Shown here: positions 55,985 to 64,000 of the stretch, piece by piece
Layout of the letters: every line of letters begins with the position of its first letter
Position numbering within the stretch: the stretch's first letter is position 1
Assembly: GCF_001730525.1 (NCBI RefSeq)
Contig: NZ_MDFN01000012.1
Span: 62,001-126,000 of the forward strand
DNA length: 64,000 bases
From: Arcticibacter eurypsychrophilus
GTDB lineage: Bacteria; Bacteroidota; Bacteroidia; Sphingobacteriales; Sphingobacteriaceae
Reading direction: 5' to 3'
Notes under the pieces: model-generated
The model's database searches: none
The model's input: the letters and a program-made list of their open reading frames with translations, nothing else
Told to the model about the DNA's origin: nothing
Program-made: the position numbers and the translations under genes

Positions 55985-57283
55985 ATGCGAATTTTGCAAA
56001 TATCATTGGTAGTCTATGTTACCGTAATCTTAATGGCCTGTAGCCCGAATAAGAGTCAAAGTCAGCCGCAGGAAGCTACTCAAGATACAGCTGGAAGTGC
56101 AACATTACCTTCTCCTGGAGAGTCAAAAACCAGCTATAATCGGGTGATTGGTTGGCCCGAAGGTAAAACGCCTATTGCACCTGCTGGATTTACGGTAACC
56201 AAATATGCCGGTAGCTTAACTAATCCAAGGTGGATCTATGTGGCACCAAATGGTGATGTTTTTGTAGCGCAGGCAACCACTGAATCAAAAAAAATTGCTG
56301 ATGTTATTAGTGGGAAATCTAAATCACAAAATTTAGGGGACAGTCCTAATTCAATAGTATTGTTTAGGGATACGAATAAGGATGGAAAGCCGGAGGTTTC
56401 GAAGGTGTTTTTATCAGGATTAAACCGCCCATTCGGCATGTTAATCATTGGCAACTTTTTTTATGTGGCCAATACAGATGGCGTGTGGATGTATCCGTAT
56501 AAAGAAGGCCAGGAAGACATAACTAGTGCCGGAAAGAAGATTCTTGATTTGCCTGCAGGAGGGTATAATAATCACTGGACCCGCAATTTAATAGCAAGCC
56601 CAAATAATTCTAAAATTTATATTTCAGTAGGTTCTGGAAGTAATGTAGCCGAACATGGCATGCAGAATGAAAGTAGGCGAGCTAACATACTGGAGATTAA
56701 TCCAGATGGAAGCGGCGAACGTATATATGCTTCAGGATTAAGAAATCCGGTAGGAATGTCCTGGAATCCTGTAAGTAAGGTATTATGGACCTCCGTAAAT
56801 GAACGCGATGAATTAGGAGATGATCTCGTACCCGATTATATTACTGGCTTAAAGGATGGTGGTTTTTATGGTTGGCCTTATTCTTATTTCGGACAGCATG
56901 AGGATCCCAGACGGGCAGGAGAGAATCCAGAGCTTGTAAAAAAGGCAATAGTGCCTGACGTAAACCTTGGAGCCCATACTGCTTCTTTAGGTCTTGCATT
57001 TTATAATCTAACATCATTTCCTGAAAAATACCGAAATGGGGCTTTCATTGGTCAGCATGGTTCATGGAACCGCTCTACGCTTGCTGGGTATAAAGTGGTG
57101 TTTGTTCCATTTAAAAATGGTAAACCTGCAGGGCAATTAGAAGATTTCTTAACTGGATTCATAGTTGAAAAGGGGGGGAATGATGTATACGGTCGTCCGG
57201 TTAGTGTTGCTGTAACTCCAGATGGCGCATTATTAGTGGCCGATGATGCAGGCAATACGATCTGGCGGGTAGCCGCAAAATAA
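55985..57283 (+). CDS. Sorbosone dehydrogenase family (glucose/sorbosone) lipoprotein
   Basis: A roughly 432-residue beta-propeller dehydrogenase of the PQQ-type glucose/sorbosone dehydrogenase family. From the ATG at 55985 it has a lipoprotein signal with lipobox LMAC (Cys near residue 19), so it is probably anchored in the periplasm or outer membrane; an ATG 14 codons upstream is less likely. Seen: NPRWIYVAPNGDVFVAQA, GLNRPFGMLIIGNFFYVANTDGVW, HWTRNLIASPNNSKIYISVGSGSN, YASGLRNPVGMSWNP and YGWPYSYFGQHEDPR. Cofactor use is inferred from family. The TonB receptor gene follows by 6 nt, so the two likely form an operon and act on one substrate. Confidence 0.85.
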   Translation: MRILQISLVVYVTVILMACSPNKSQSQPQEATQDTAGSATLPSPGESKTSYNRVIGWPEGKTPIAPAGFTVTKYAGSLTNPRWIYVAPNGDVFVAQATTESKKIADVISGKSKSQNLGDSPNSIVLFRDTNKDGKPEVSKVFLSGLNRPFGMLIIGNFFYVANTDGVWMYPYKEGQEDITSAGKKILDLPAGGYNNHWTRNLIASPNNSKIYISVGSGSNVAEHGMQNESRRANILEINPDGSGERIYASGLRNPVGMSWNPVSKVLWTSVNERDELGDDLVPDYITGLKDGGFYGWPYSYFGQHEDPRRAGENPELVKKAIVPDVNLGAHTASLGLAFYNLTSFPEKYRNGAFIGQHGSWNRSTLAGYKVVFVPFKNGKPAGQLEDFLTGFIVEKGGNDVYGRPVSVAVTPDGALLVADDAGNTIWRVAAK

Positions 57284-57289
57284 ATCTAC

Positions 57290-59341
57290 ATGCGTATATA
57301 CTTTTTTATAGCTTTCTTTATAACCTCTTTATCCGCAATCGCTCAAGACCCTGATAGTATTGAGCGATTGGATGAAGTGCAGATAAAGGCATATTTTAAT
57401 AGGCAACCTATATTGAGGTTACCATCTACTGTTGGTTTTTTAGGCAAGAGGATGCTGGATGAACAACAACCGCAGTCATTGGTTTCCGCTGTAAATTCAA
57501 TCCCTGGTGTACGGATGGAAGAACGATCTCCGGGAAGTTATCGTTTATCGATCAGGGGTAGTTTGCTTCGGTCACCTTTTGGGATCCGTAATGTAAAAAT
57601 GTATATTGACGATTTTATCCTGACTGATGCAGGCGGCAATACTTATTTAAATGCATTGGATGCTGGGGGGGTATCTCAATTGACCATTTTAAAGGGACCA
57701 GAGGCAAGTGTTTATGGTGCAAATACAGGAGGCGTTGTTTTAATTAACACGACAGATGAAGATTCTTCCTCCGTTAAAGGGAGCCTTGTAGGTGGGGCTT
57801 ATGGTTTGTTTCAACAGAATCTGTCTCTTCAAAAAAAATGGGATAAAGTAAATTTGGCTATTAAGCAGGCCTATCAGAAGTCGGATGGGTACAGGAATAA
57901 CAGCGCGCTGGATAGAAAGTATATACAAGCCTTACCGCAATGGAATTATTCGGTTAATGCTTCAATTAAGGCAATATTTCTGTATTCTGACATGAGTTAC
58001 CATACTCCGGGAGGATTAACAGAACTGCAATTCCTTGCCACCCCGAGGGCTTCCAGACCAGCTTCAGGTAATAATCCTGGTGCTGAAGAGCAAAAGGCTG
58101 GTATTTATAATAAAACACTCCTTGTAGGATTGCAGCATGAGATAAAGCTCAGTAGCAATTTTAAACATGTTATTTCGTATACGGGTTCCTTTACTGACTT
58201 TAAAAACCCCTTTATTACGAATTATGAAACGAGAAAAGAGCAGACTGCCGGATTAAGGACTTACCTTCAATATTCAGGTATGCCTGTTTTATCGATTCCT
58301 ATAGATTGGGAAATTGGATACGAAGGTCAACGTACTACATCAGATATTAGTAATTATAGCAATCTGGGAGGGGTTAAAGGAACCCTGCGCTCTGCGGATC
58401 AAATAACGAACAATCAGCAATTTGTATTTTCTCACGTAAGTTTCGATATAAATTCAAGGCTAATACTTGAAGCGGCAGCTAGTATTAACTTTTACAATTA
58501 TGATTACGGTGCTTTGGGTTTAAGTAAATCGGAGCTAAGCACTGTTAAATTTGATACGCAGTTTATGCCTCGCCTTGCTATGTCCTATAAGCTTTCAGAT
58601 ATGTTTGCGCTTAGGGCATCAACGAGTAGGGGTTATTCAGCACCCACTATTGCAGAAGTTAGAGCATCTAATACGATTATTAATACGAATCTTCAACCTG
58701 AATCAGGATGGAATTATGAAACGGGTTTACGTATGTCTCTCTGGAATAACCGTCTGTATTGGGATGGAGTACTGTTTAAATTTGATCTTACTGATGCCAT
58801 AGTGAGGCGCCTTGATGAAACAGATGCAGAATATTTTATTAATGCCGGGGGAACCAAACAAAGTGGAATAGAGTCACAGCTTATGTATTGGGTCATTCCT
58901 GAAAAAAAGACAGGCTTATTACGTAGTTTACAGTTTAGAAACAGTTATACCTTCAGCTCTTTTTCGTTCAGTAACTATCAGGATGAAAAGGCTGATTATT
59001 CAGGCAATCGCTTAACAGGGGTTCCCCGTCATGTCCTGGTTTCCTCTATAAGTATGGGATTTCCTAAAAATTACAGCTTGTTTGTTCAGCATAACTTTAC
59101 ATCTTCTATTCCATTAAATGATGCAGGTACAGCGTATGCCAAAAAGTACCATCTCTTACAAGCTAAAGCGTCTTACCAATTTAAAGCATCAGCTCAAACA
59201 AATCTGTCTATCTTTATAGGTGCTGATAATATTTTAAATCAATTATATAGTTTGGGAAATGATTTGAATGCTTTTGGGAGCAGATATTTTAATGCAGCAG
59301 CAAAAAGGAACTTCTTTGCCGGACTAACTATGGCTTTATAA
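57290..59341 (+). CDS. TonB-dependent outer membrane receptor
   Basis: A 683-residue outer membrane beta-barrel receptor. It has a signal peptide (IYFFIAFFITSLSAIAQ), then a TonB-box-like stretch (ERLDEVQIKAYF) and plug domain (QPQSLVSAVNSIPGVRMEERSPGSYRLSIRGSLLRSPFGIRN, GPEASVYGANTGGVVLINT). The barrel follows, with typical SRGYSAPTIAEVRASNTIINTNLQPESGWNYETGL and a C-terminal strand ending in an aromatic-rich segment (NFFAGLTMAL). No carboxypeptidase-regulatory N-terminal domain or SusD partner is seen, so this is not a SusCD system. Substrate unknown; co-located with the sugar dehydrogenase lipoprotein. Confidence 0.9.
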   Translation: MRIYFFIAFFITSLSAIAQDPDSIERLDEVQIKAYFNRQPILRLPSTVGFLGKRMLDEQQPQSLVSAVNSIPGVRMEERSPGSYRLSIRGSLLRSPFGIRNVKMYIDDFILTDAGGNTYLNALDAGGVSQLTILKGPEASVYGANTGGVVLINTTDEDSSSVKGSLVGGAYGLFQQNLSLQKKWDKVNLAIKQAYQKSDGYRNNSALDRKYIQALPQWNYSVNASIKAIFLYSDMSYHTPGGLTELQFLATPRASRPASGNNPGAEEQKAGIYNKTLLVGLQHEIKLSSNFKHVISYTGSFTDFKNPFITNYETRKEQTAGLRTYLQYSGMPVLSIPIDWEIGYEGQRTTSDISNYSNLGGVKGTLRSADQITNNQQFVFSHVSFDINSRLILEAAASINFYNYDYGALGLSKSELSTVKFDTQFMPRLAMSYKLSDMFALRASTSRGYSAPTIAEVRASNTIINTNLQPESGWNYETGLRMSLWNNRLYWDGVLFKFDLTDAIVRRLDETDAEYFINAGGTKQSGIESQLMYWVIPEKKTGLLRSLQFRNSYTFSSFSFSNYQDEKADYSGNRLTGVPRHVLVSSISMGFPKNYSLFVQHNFTSSIPLNDAGTAYAKKYHLLQAKASYQFKASAQTNLSIFIGADNILNQLYSLGNDLNAFGSRYFNAAAKRNFFAGLTMAL

Positions 59342-59388
59342 GGTAAGATTATAAGTCAACCCTCATTTCTTAACCTACAATCCTTTTC

Positions 59389-59396
59389 TATCTTTG
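59389..59396 (+). promoter_or_regulatory. -7 element before the GT39-like gene
   Basis: TATCTTTG matches TAnnTTTG and ends 10 nt before the ATG at 59407. The -33 position has TTT at about 20-nt spacing. Transcription would start within a few nucleotides of the start codon. Confidence 0.5.
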
Positions 59397-59406
59397 CAGG
59401 ACTATT

Positions 59407-61008
59407 ATGATGAAGCAAATAGAAGATTATATAGATAGGCACCCAAATAGAATATTTTTCTTGTTTATCCTTTTGGCGCTTCCCGCCTTTTTAATAAACT
59501 TAGGTCTTTTACCACTATTTGCTGATGAGCCTACACGATCAAATGTAGCTTTGGAAATGATCCTGAGTAAAAATTATGCGGTCCCAACTATTGCAGGCGA
59601 TTATTATTATAATAAACCCCCTATTTATAATTGGATCCTGGCCTCCTTATATCTTCTATCCGGGAGTTATTCGGAATTTATTACCAGGCTCCCTGCAGTA
59701 ATTCCTATGTTCTTATTTGCTATAACGATTTATATTTCTGTGAGTTATTTCATTAAGGATAAAAGAATGGCCATGCTGAGCGGTCTGTTTTTTCTTGTAA
59801 ACGGACGGATGCTGCTATATGATTCTATGTTGGGACATATTGATATATTTTATTCATGGCTCACCTTTATAGCGTTTATGAGCATCCTTTATTTCTATCA
59901 AAAGAGGTTGTGGTTTATGCTCTTTTTTATTTCCTATCTCATTACATCCGTTACTTTTTTGAGCAAAGGCTTGCCATCTATCGTATTTCAGGGTTTTACC
60001 TTAATCGCTTTTCTAACTTATACCAGGAACTTTAAAAAGTTATTCAGCTGGCAGCATATTGTTTCCGGTTTATTATGCCTTATTATTATATGGGCCTACT
60101 TTTATAACTATTCACGCTTTAATGCTAATCTGGAAGGATACTTTAGTACGATATGGGATCAAAGCAGTCAGCGCACCGCTATCCGTACCGGATTTTGGTA
60201 CAGTATTAAACATATCCTTACCTTTCCCTTTGAGCACATTGTCCATCTTTTACCTGCTAGTTTATTGCTCGTATTTTGCCTGAATAAGAATTTCATTCAG
60301 GGGATAAGAAAGAACGAATTTCTCCTTTTTTGCAGTGTAACTTTTCTCTCCAATATCTGGGTATACTGGTTGTCGCCTGAAACGCGTCCTCGTTATCTAT
60401 TAATGTTATATCCATTTCTTTTTATCATTTGGAGCCATGCATATTACACCTATAAAGATAACTTCCCTAAGCTCAACCATGTTTTTGAAACGACTCTCCT
60501 GATTGTAGGAATACTGGTTACCCTTGCTGTTTGTGCTCCATTATTTATAGGAATGAACGCTTATGTGAATTATCTGCCATTTAAGGTAATTACCGTGTTT
60601 ATGGGATGTGCTTTCTTTACCTTTTTAATCTTTAATTTTCAAAGACATCAATTGTTAGCCTTTGTTGGCCTGCTTCTTATGATACGTCTCGCCTTTAGCT
60701 TTTTTGTGTTACCACATCGTTCTCAAAACAATGAAGGTCAGTATTATAAGGCTGCGTCAATAGAAATGGGTAAAATTAGTAAAGGAAGTAACTTCTACTT
60801 TTACCATTTTGATCCACCTGTGTTTAGTATTCCATTTTATCACCGTCTTGTTTTTTATATTGAGCGGGAGCGGATGGATATTATTCAAACCACTGAAGCT
60901 GATACTAAGCCCGGGTATTATCTTACCTTTGACAGGGATTTAAATAATCCCCAAGCGGTTTTAGTAAAAACCTATGAAAATAATCTCAAACTATTTAAAG
61001 TGAAATGA
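59407..61008 (+). CDS. ArnT/GT39-like membrane glycosyltransferase
   Basis: A 533-residue polytopic membrane protein with about 10-12 helices. The GT-C acidic motif is near the N-terminus after the first helix (FLINLGLLPLFADEPTRSNVALEM), and ITRLPAVIPMFLFAITIY and WVYWLSPETRPRYLLMLYPFLF follow; the latter's xPRYLL motif matches ArnT-type enzymes. Such enzymes move a sugar from a polyprenyl-phosphate donor to an exported lipid, protein or glycan. The next gene overlaps by 4 nt and encodes a polyprenyl-phosphate sugar synthase, which fits donor supply. Acceptor unknown. Confidence 0.85.
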   Translation: MMKQIEDYIDRHPNRIFFLFILLALPAFLINLGLLPLFADEPTRSNVALEMILSKNYAVPTIAGDYYYNKPPIYNWILASLYLLSGSYSEFITRLPAVIPMFLFAITIYISVSYFIKDKRMAMLSGLFFLVNGRMLLYDSMLGHIDIFYSWLTFIAFMSILYFYQKRLWFMLFFISYLITSVTFLSKGLPSIVFQGFTLIAFLTYTRNFKKLFSWQHIVSGLLCLIIIWAYFYNYSRFNANLEGYFSTIWDQSSQRTAIRTGFWYSIKHILTFPFEHIVHLLPASLLLVFCLNKNFIQGIRKNEFLLFCSVTFLSNIWVYWLSPETRPRYLLMLYPFLFIIWSHAYYTYKDNFPKLNHVFETTLLIVGILVTLAVCAPLFIGMNAYVNYLPFKVITVFMGCAFFTFLIFNFQRHQLLAFVGLLLMIRLAFSFFVLPHRSQNNEGQYYKAASIEMGKISKGSNFYFYHFDPPVFSIPFYHRLVFYIERERMDIIQTTEADTKPGYYLTFDRDLNNPQAVLVKTYENNLKLFKVK

Positions 61009-61955
61009 AAGATCTTTCCGTAGTAATTACAGTCCTCAACGAAAGAGAAAATATATTACCTCTCCTGGATGCGATCAGGAATGCACTAGGTCCGCTTAGT
61101 TATGAAGTGGTATTTGTAGATGATGGATCATCTGACGGAACTCAAAAAGAGATTCGTAAATATGCCGATGATCATATTATATTAGTTGAGCTTCGGAGGA
61201 ATTATGGACAAAGTACTGCAATGACAGCAGGTATTGAACATTCCACAGGACGATACATTGCACTATTGGATGGCGATTTACAAAATGACCCAACTGATAT
61301 TCCTTTAATGCTTGAAAAACTGATTGACGAAGATTGGGATGTTGTAGCTGGAAACAGGAAGGATCGTCAGGATGGCGCATTCCTGAGAAAATTTCCATCT
61401 ATGATTGCTAACGCCATCATTCGCCGTATGACAGGTGTTTATATTAAAGACTACGGATGTACGTTAAAGGTATTTAAAAGAGAAATTGCTGAGGATCTCG
61501 GTATTTATGGAGAGCTTCATCGTTTTATACCTGTACTGGCTAAACTTCAGGGCGCCAGTATTACTCAGGTTGATGTTAAACATCATGCGCGGATGTATGG
61601 TAAATCTAAATATGGGCTGAGTCGAACATTCAAAGTGATGGCAGACTTGATTACCATGGTTTTTTTCGGAAAATACATACAGAAACCCATGCATTTATTT
61701 GGTACACTCGGTTTTGTATCTTTTGGACTAGGCTTATTGATCAATTTTTATTTGCTCATCTTAAAGCTTCTTGGTCATGACATTGGTGGAAAACCATTAT
61801 TGATTTTAGGGCTTATATTGCTTTTGGGAGGTATTCAACTCATCACCATTGGTATTATTGCAGAAATCAGTATCCGTAATTACTTTGAAGGGACGAACAG
61901 AAAAACATATCAGGTCAGACGAATATTTAATGGACAAGAAGAAACTCTGGAGTAG
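61005..61955 (+). CDS. Glycosyltransferase family 2, polyprenyl-phosphate sugar synthase (GtrB/DPM1-like)
   Basis: A 316-residue GT2. Catalytic domain: LSVVITVLNERENILPLLDAI, VVFVDDGSSDGTQKEIR, RNYGQSTAMTAGIEHSTGRYIALLDGDLQNDPTDIPLML with the DxD (DGD), and DYGCTLKVFKREI. Two transmembrane helices near the C-terminus (FGTLGFVSFGLGLLINFYLLIL and PLLILGLILLLGGIQLITIGI) are as in GtrB/ArnC. It probably attaches a sugar from a nucleotide donor to undecaprenyl phosphate. It overlaps the GT39-like gene upstream by 4 nt and the flippase-like gene downstream by 26 nt. Confidence 0.9.
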   Translation: MKDLSVVITVLNERENILPLLDAIRNALGPLSYEVVFVDDGSSDGTQKEIRKYADDHIILVELRRNYGQSTAMTAGIEHSTGRYIALLDGDLQNDPTDIPLMLEKLIDEDWDVVAGNRKDRQDGAFLRKFPSMIANAIIRRMTGVYIKDYGCTLKVFKREIAEDLGIYGELHRFIPVLAKLQGASITQVDVKHHARMYGKSKYGLSRTFKVMADLITMVFFGKYIQKPMHLFGTLGFVSFGLGLLINFYLLILKLLGHDIGGKPLLILGLILLLGGIQLITIGIIAEISIRNYFEGTNRKTYQVRRIFNGQEETLE

Positions 61956-62838
61956 CGCTAAGGTTGCGTTTAAAATTATTGTCACTTGTCTTCTGATCTA
62001 TTATGTATTTCAGAAAATTGATTTTAATAAAGTAAAGAGTCTGTTTTTAACAAGTAATTTATGGTTCATCCTGTTGGCCTTTTTTACTTATTTATTATCT
62101 CAGATTGTATCATCATGGCGATTACTAGGTTTTTTAAAAGCAATAGGACTAGACTTTTCTTTCGGGTTTAACTTCAGGTTATATCTGTTGGGTATGTTTT
62201 ACAATGTTTTTTTACCCGGAGGAATAGGAGGGGATGGATATAAAGTGTATTTACTGCGTAAGAAATATAAATTACCTACCAAAAGATTGTTATTAGCACT
62301 TTTCTTTGACCGTTTAAGTGGCCTTTGGGCTGTTGGTTTTATCTCTGTATCGCTAATCATCTTTATTCCTCAGATTCAAATACCCAAAACCTGGCCTATA
62401 GCGGCCCTGTTAATAGGAACCCTGATCTATTACCTGGTGATGAAAAGGTTTTTTACTGACTATTCCCGACACTTTTTTCGAAGCCATATAAAGGCAGGTA
62501 CCGTACAGTCACTGCAAATATTAAGTGTAATTTTTATACTATTATCTCATGACTTTACAGGAAAATTTTCTCCTTATCTATTTAGTTTTCTGATGTCATC
62601 TATTGCCGCATTGGTTAATATAGGGGTAGCGGGGTTAGGAGTAAGAGATTTATTCATGGCTCACGCAGCTTCATTATTTGATATCAATCAAAATTGGGCA
62701 GTATTTATAACCTTTACATTCTGGATGATTAACGTCCTTGCATCTTTACCGGGATTATGGTTTGTATACCGGTCCAAAGAATTTGAACCTCTCCCAACAG
62801 AAGAAGAGGCAGAACTGGTTAAGAAAGAACAGGAATAA
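61930..62838 (+). CDS. Flippase-like integral membrane protein (UPF0104/AglD family)
   Basis: A 302-residue protein with about eight predicted helices of the lysylphosphatidylglycerol-synthase transmembrane / UPF0104 family. Seen: AKVAFKIIVTCLLIYYVFQKIDFNKVKSLF, LSQIVSSWRLLGFLKAIG, MFYNVFLPGGIGGDGYKVYLLRKKY (the LPGxxGGDxxR-like motif) and VAGLGVRDLFMAHAASLFDI. The start at 61930 overlaps the GT2 gene by 26 nt; a longer upstream frame would run deep into that gene and is rejected. Such proteins often sit beside GT2 and GT-C genes and may flip or handle lipid-linked sugars. Confidence 0.85.
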   Translation: MDKKKLWSSAKVAFKIIVTCLLIYYVFQKIDFNKVKSLFLTSNLWFILLAFFTYLLSQIVSSWRLLGFLKAIGLDFSFGFNFRLYLLGMFYNVFLPGGIGGDGYKVYLLRKKYKLPTKRLLLALFFDRLSGLWAVGFISVSLIIFIPQIQIPKTWPIAALLIGTLIYYLVMKRFFTDYSRHFFRSHIKAGTVQSLQILSVIFILLSHDFTGKFSPYLFSFLMSSIAALVNIGVAGLGVRDLFMAHAASLFDINQNWAVFITFTFWMINVLASLPGLWFVYRSKEFEPLPTEEEAELVKKEQE

Positions 62839-62938
62839 AGAAAGTGATGCTAATGAATTGAACATTTGCAAGTTTTGGATACAGATTAATTCTCAAGGAA
62901 TTGATGCCTAACCAATAATACGAAAAGGAACGAATAAA

Positions 62939-62989
62939 ACAAAAGGAAAGAGGGTATTCATAAGACATGATTACCCTCTTTCCTTTTGT
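62939..62989. terminator. Bidirectional terminator after the glycan module
   Basis: Perfect 18-bp inverted repeat ACAAAAGGAAAGAGGGTA / TACCCTCTTTCCTTTTGT with a 15-nt loop, located between convergent genes. Confidence 0.9.
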
Positions 62990-63046
62990 TCTTTAAATAA
63001 TCTATTGAGTTAAACCCAAATGATTAGGGTGATCTTTAATTGCTTC

Positions 63047-64000
63047 TCAATGTCTCAGACCTTTTACAGCGTAAAACCCTTTAAACCAATTATAAAAAGA
63101 TAAAAGTCCTTCCTCAAGTGAGGTAGAGGGATCATAGTTCAAATATTCCTGTGCTTTAGAAATGTCTGCAAAGGTTGTAGATACATCTCCAGGCTGCTCT
63201 AAATAGCGATCAATAATAGCTGTCTTACCACAAATTTCTTCAATTGCAGTAATTAATTTTCTAAGGGTAATGGTATTATGATTCCCGATGTTTATAATTT
63301 CAAAATTTGATCTGTCATAGTCTAAAGCTGCCACAATTCCTTTTACTGCATCATTTACAAAAGTATAATCGCGACTGGTTGTGCCATCACCATAAACAGG
63401 GATCGCATTTTCTTCTGAAATAGACTTAAAAAATTTATGAATAGCAAGGTCGGGACGCTGTCCTGGGCCATATACTGTAAAGAAACGGAGAGCTAAAAAA
63501 CGAATACCATATAAGTGACTGTAAACATGTCCTAGCATTTCACCCGCAATCTTAGAAGAAGCGTATGGACTAATTGGACATAAAGTATCTTCCTCGATCC
63601 ATGGCGAATGTTCGTTAACGCCATACACGCTGCTGGAAGAAGCGAAAATAAAACGCTTTATGTCGTTTGCATGTGCATATTCAAGTAATACCTGCGTTCC
63701 GTTGATATTAACATCCAAGTATAGTGATGGATTCTGTATGCTTGGTCTTACACCTGCCTTTGCTGCCAGGTGGATAATAATATCTACCTCTTTGGCAAGA
63801 TTTAAATCTTCCGCATTTCTAATGTCTCCCTGAATAAAGGAAAAATCAGGATTAGGAAGAAAAGGCTTTATATTCCATTCTTTTTGTTCAATAGAATAAA
63901 AGTCATCAAAATTATCGATACAGGTTATTTTGTATTTTTTACTTTGTAATAATGAAGCAATCAGGTTGCTCCCAATAAAACCAGCACCACCAGTTACAAG
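63047..64000 (-). CDS. NAD-dependent sugar-nucleotide epimerase (UDP-glucuronate 4-epimerase-like), partial at 5' end
   Basis: The frame is open from the stop to the window edge, giving 317 residues and lacking only a few N-terminal ones. It begins LVTGGAGFIGSNLIASLLQ, the Rossmann motif of extended SDRs. Seen next: IIHLAAKAGVRPSI, FIFASSSSVYGVNE, PISPYASSKIAGE with the catalytic YxxxK, RFFTVYGPGQRPDLAIHKF, TSRDYTFVNDAVKGI and LDYDPSTSLEEGL. AKAGVRPS and YGPxxRPDMA-like RPDLA fit UDP-glucuronate 4-epimerases and relatives. It probably supplies a nucleotide sugar for surface glycans. Confidence 0.88.
   Translation of the reverse strand, partial: LVTGGAGFIGSNLIASLLQSKKYKITCIDNFDDFYSIEQKEWNIKPFLPNPDFSFIQGDIRNAEDLNLAKEVDIIIHLAAKAGVRPSIQNPSLYLDVNINGTQVLLEYAHANDIKRFIFASSSSVYGVNEHSPWIEEDTLCPISPYASSKIAGEMLGHVYSHLYGIRFLALRFFTVYGPGQRPDLAIHKFFKSISEENAIPVYGDGTTSRDYTFVNDAVKGIVAALDYDRSNFEIINIGNHNTITLRKLITAIEEICGKTAIIDRYLEQPGDVSTTFADISKAQEYLNYDPSTSLEEGLLSFYNWFKGFYAVKGLRH

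Noticed and set aside
57290-59341. SusC of a polysaccharide utilisation locus
   Set aside because: Length 683 with no N-terminal carboxypeptidase-regulatory domain and no susD gene adjacent.
61849-61929. Longer N-terminus for the flippase-like protein
   Set aside because: It would add 27 residues lying inside the GT2 gene in another frame and precede a normal start (MDKKKLW) at the first membrane segment.

Overview
The window looks like a chromosomal segment of a Bacteroidota bacterium, most likely of the Sphingobacteriaceae (Pedobacter/Mucilaginibacter/Solitalea-like). This rests on protein content (DUF2723 glycosyltransferase, GH3-family protein, TIGR01777 SDR next to a photolyase, ECF sigma factor of Bacteroidota type), AT-rich DNA, the near absence of Shine-Dalgarno sequences, and promoters of the Bacteroidota form TTG-N19/20-TAnnTTTG, seen best before tRNA-Gln and rpsL. 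No insertion sequence, prophage, CRISPR array or plasmid function was recognised; most of the window is core-genome housekeeping.

Layout. 1-4.5 kb: a light/DNA-repair group (partial class I photolyase overlapping a TIGR01777 SDR, a thioredoxin-like [2Fe-2S] protein, a CBS protein, and a DASH-like cryptochrome with an altered FAD pocket), with a 66-bp tandem repeat array in between. 4.5-11.9 kb: 2-oxoglutarate dehydrogenase E1 and E2, an acyltransferase-like protein, and E3 (lpdA). 11.9-19.5 kb, minus strand: TetR regulator and tripartite RND efflux system, plus a second TetR paralogue. 19.5-22.4 kb: murB, an ECF sigma factor and a polyprenyl diphosphate synthase. 22.4-26.4 kb, minus strand: recJ-lptB-GH3. 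26.5-31.2 kb: an MBL-fold hydrolase, YceI, an exported aspartyl protease with PDZ domain, and an exported trehalase. 31.4-33.7 kb: a two-component system followed by a tiny exported Lys/Thr-rich peptide. 33.8-41 kb: pruA, a PIF1-like helicase with HRDC and HTH domains, a TPR histidine kinase, and accA. 41-49.4 kb: DUF2723 membrane protein, tRNA-Gln, prs, ribosomal protein L25, pth, an ArsC/Spx-like protein and an M1 peptidase. 49.7-53.3 kb: the str operon rpsL-rpsG-fusA-rpsJ, ending at a terminator right after rpsJ. 53.4-64 kb: a coiled-coil envelope protein, a prephenate dehydrogenase of the long fungal TYR1 type, a 54-bp repeat array, a sugar dehydrogenase/TonB receptor pair, a lipid-linked-sugar module (GT39-like, GT2, flippase-like), and a partial sugar-nucleotide epimerase.

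The points most worth a second look are: (1) the DASH-like cryptochrome, whose flavin-contacting residues differ from photolyases, including Asp in place of the Asn next to flavin N5; (2) the TYR1-like prephenate dehydrogenase; (3) the separation of rpsJ from the rest of the S10 operon and the hairpins between str-operon genes; (4) two unrelated AT-rich tandem arrays of 66 and 54 bp; and (5) a perfect 64-nt palindrome between accA and the DUF2723 gene. I did not find a clear new multi-gene defence or biosynthetic system. All functions are inferred from sequence motifs read by eye; no database search was run.
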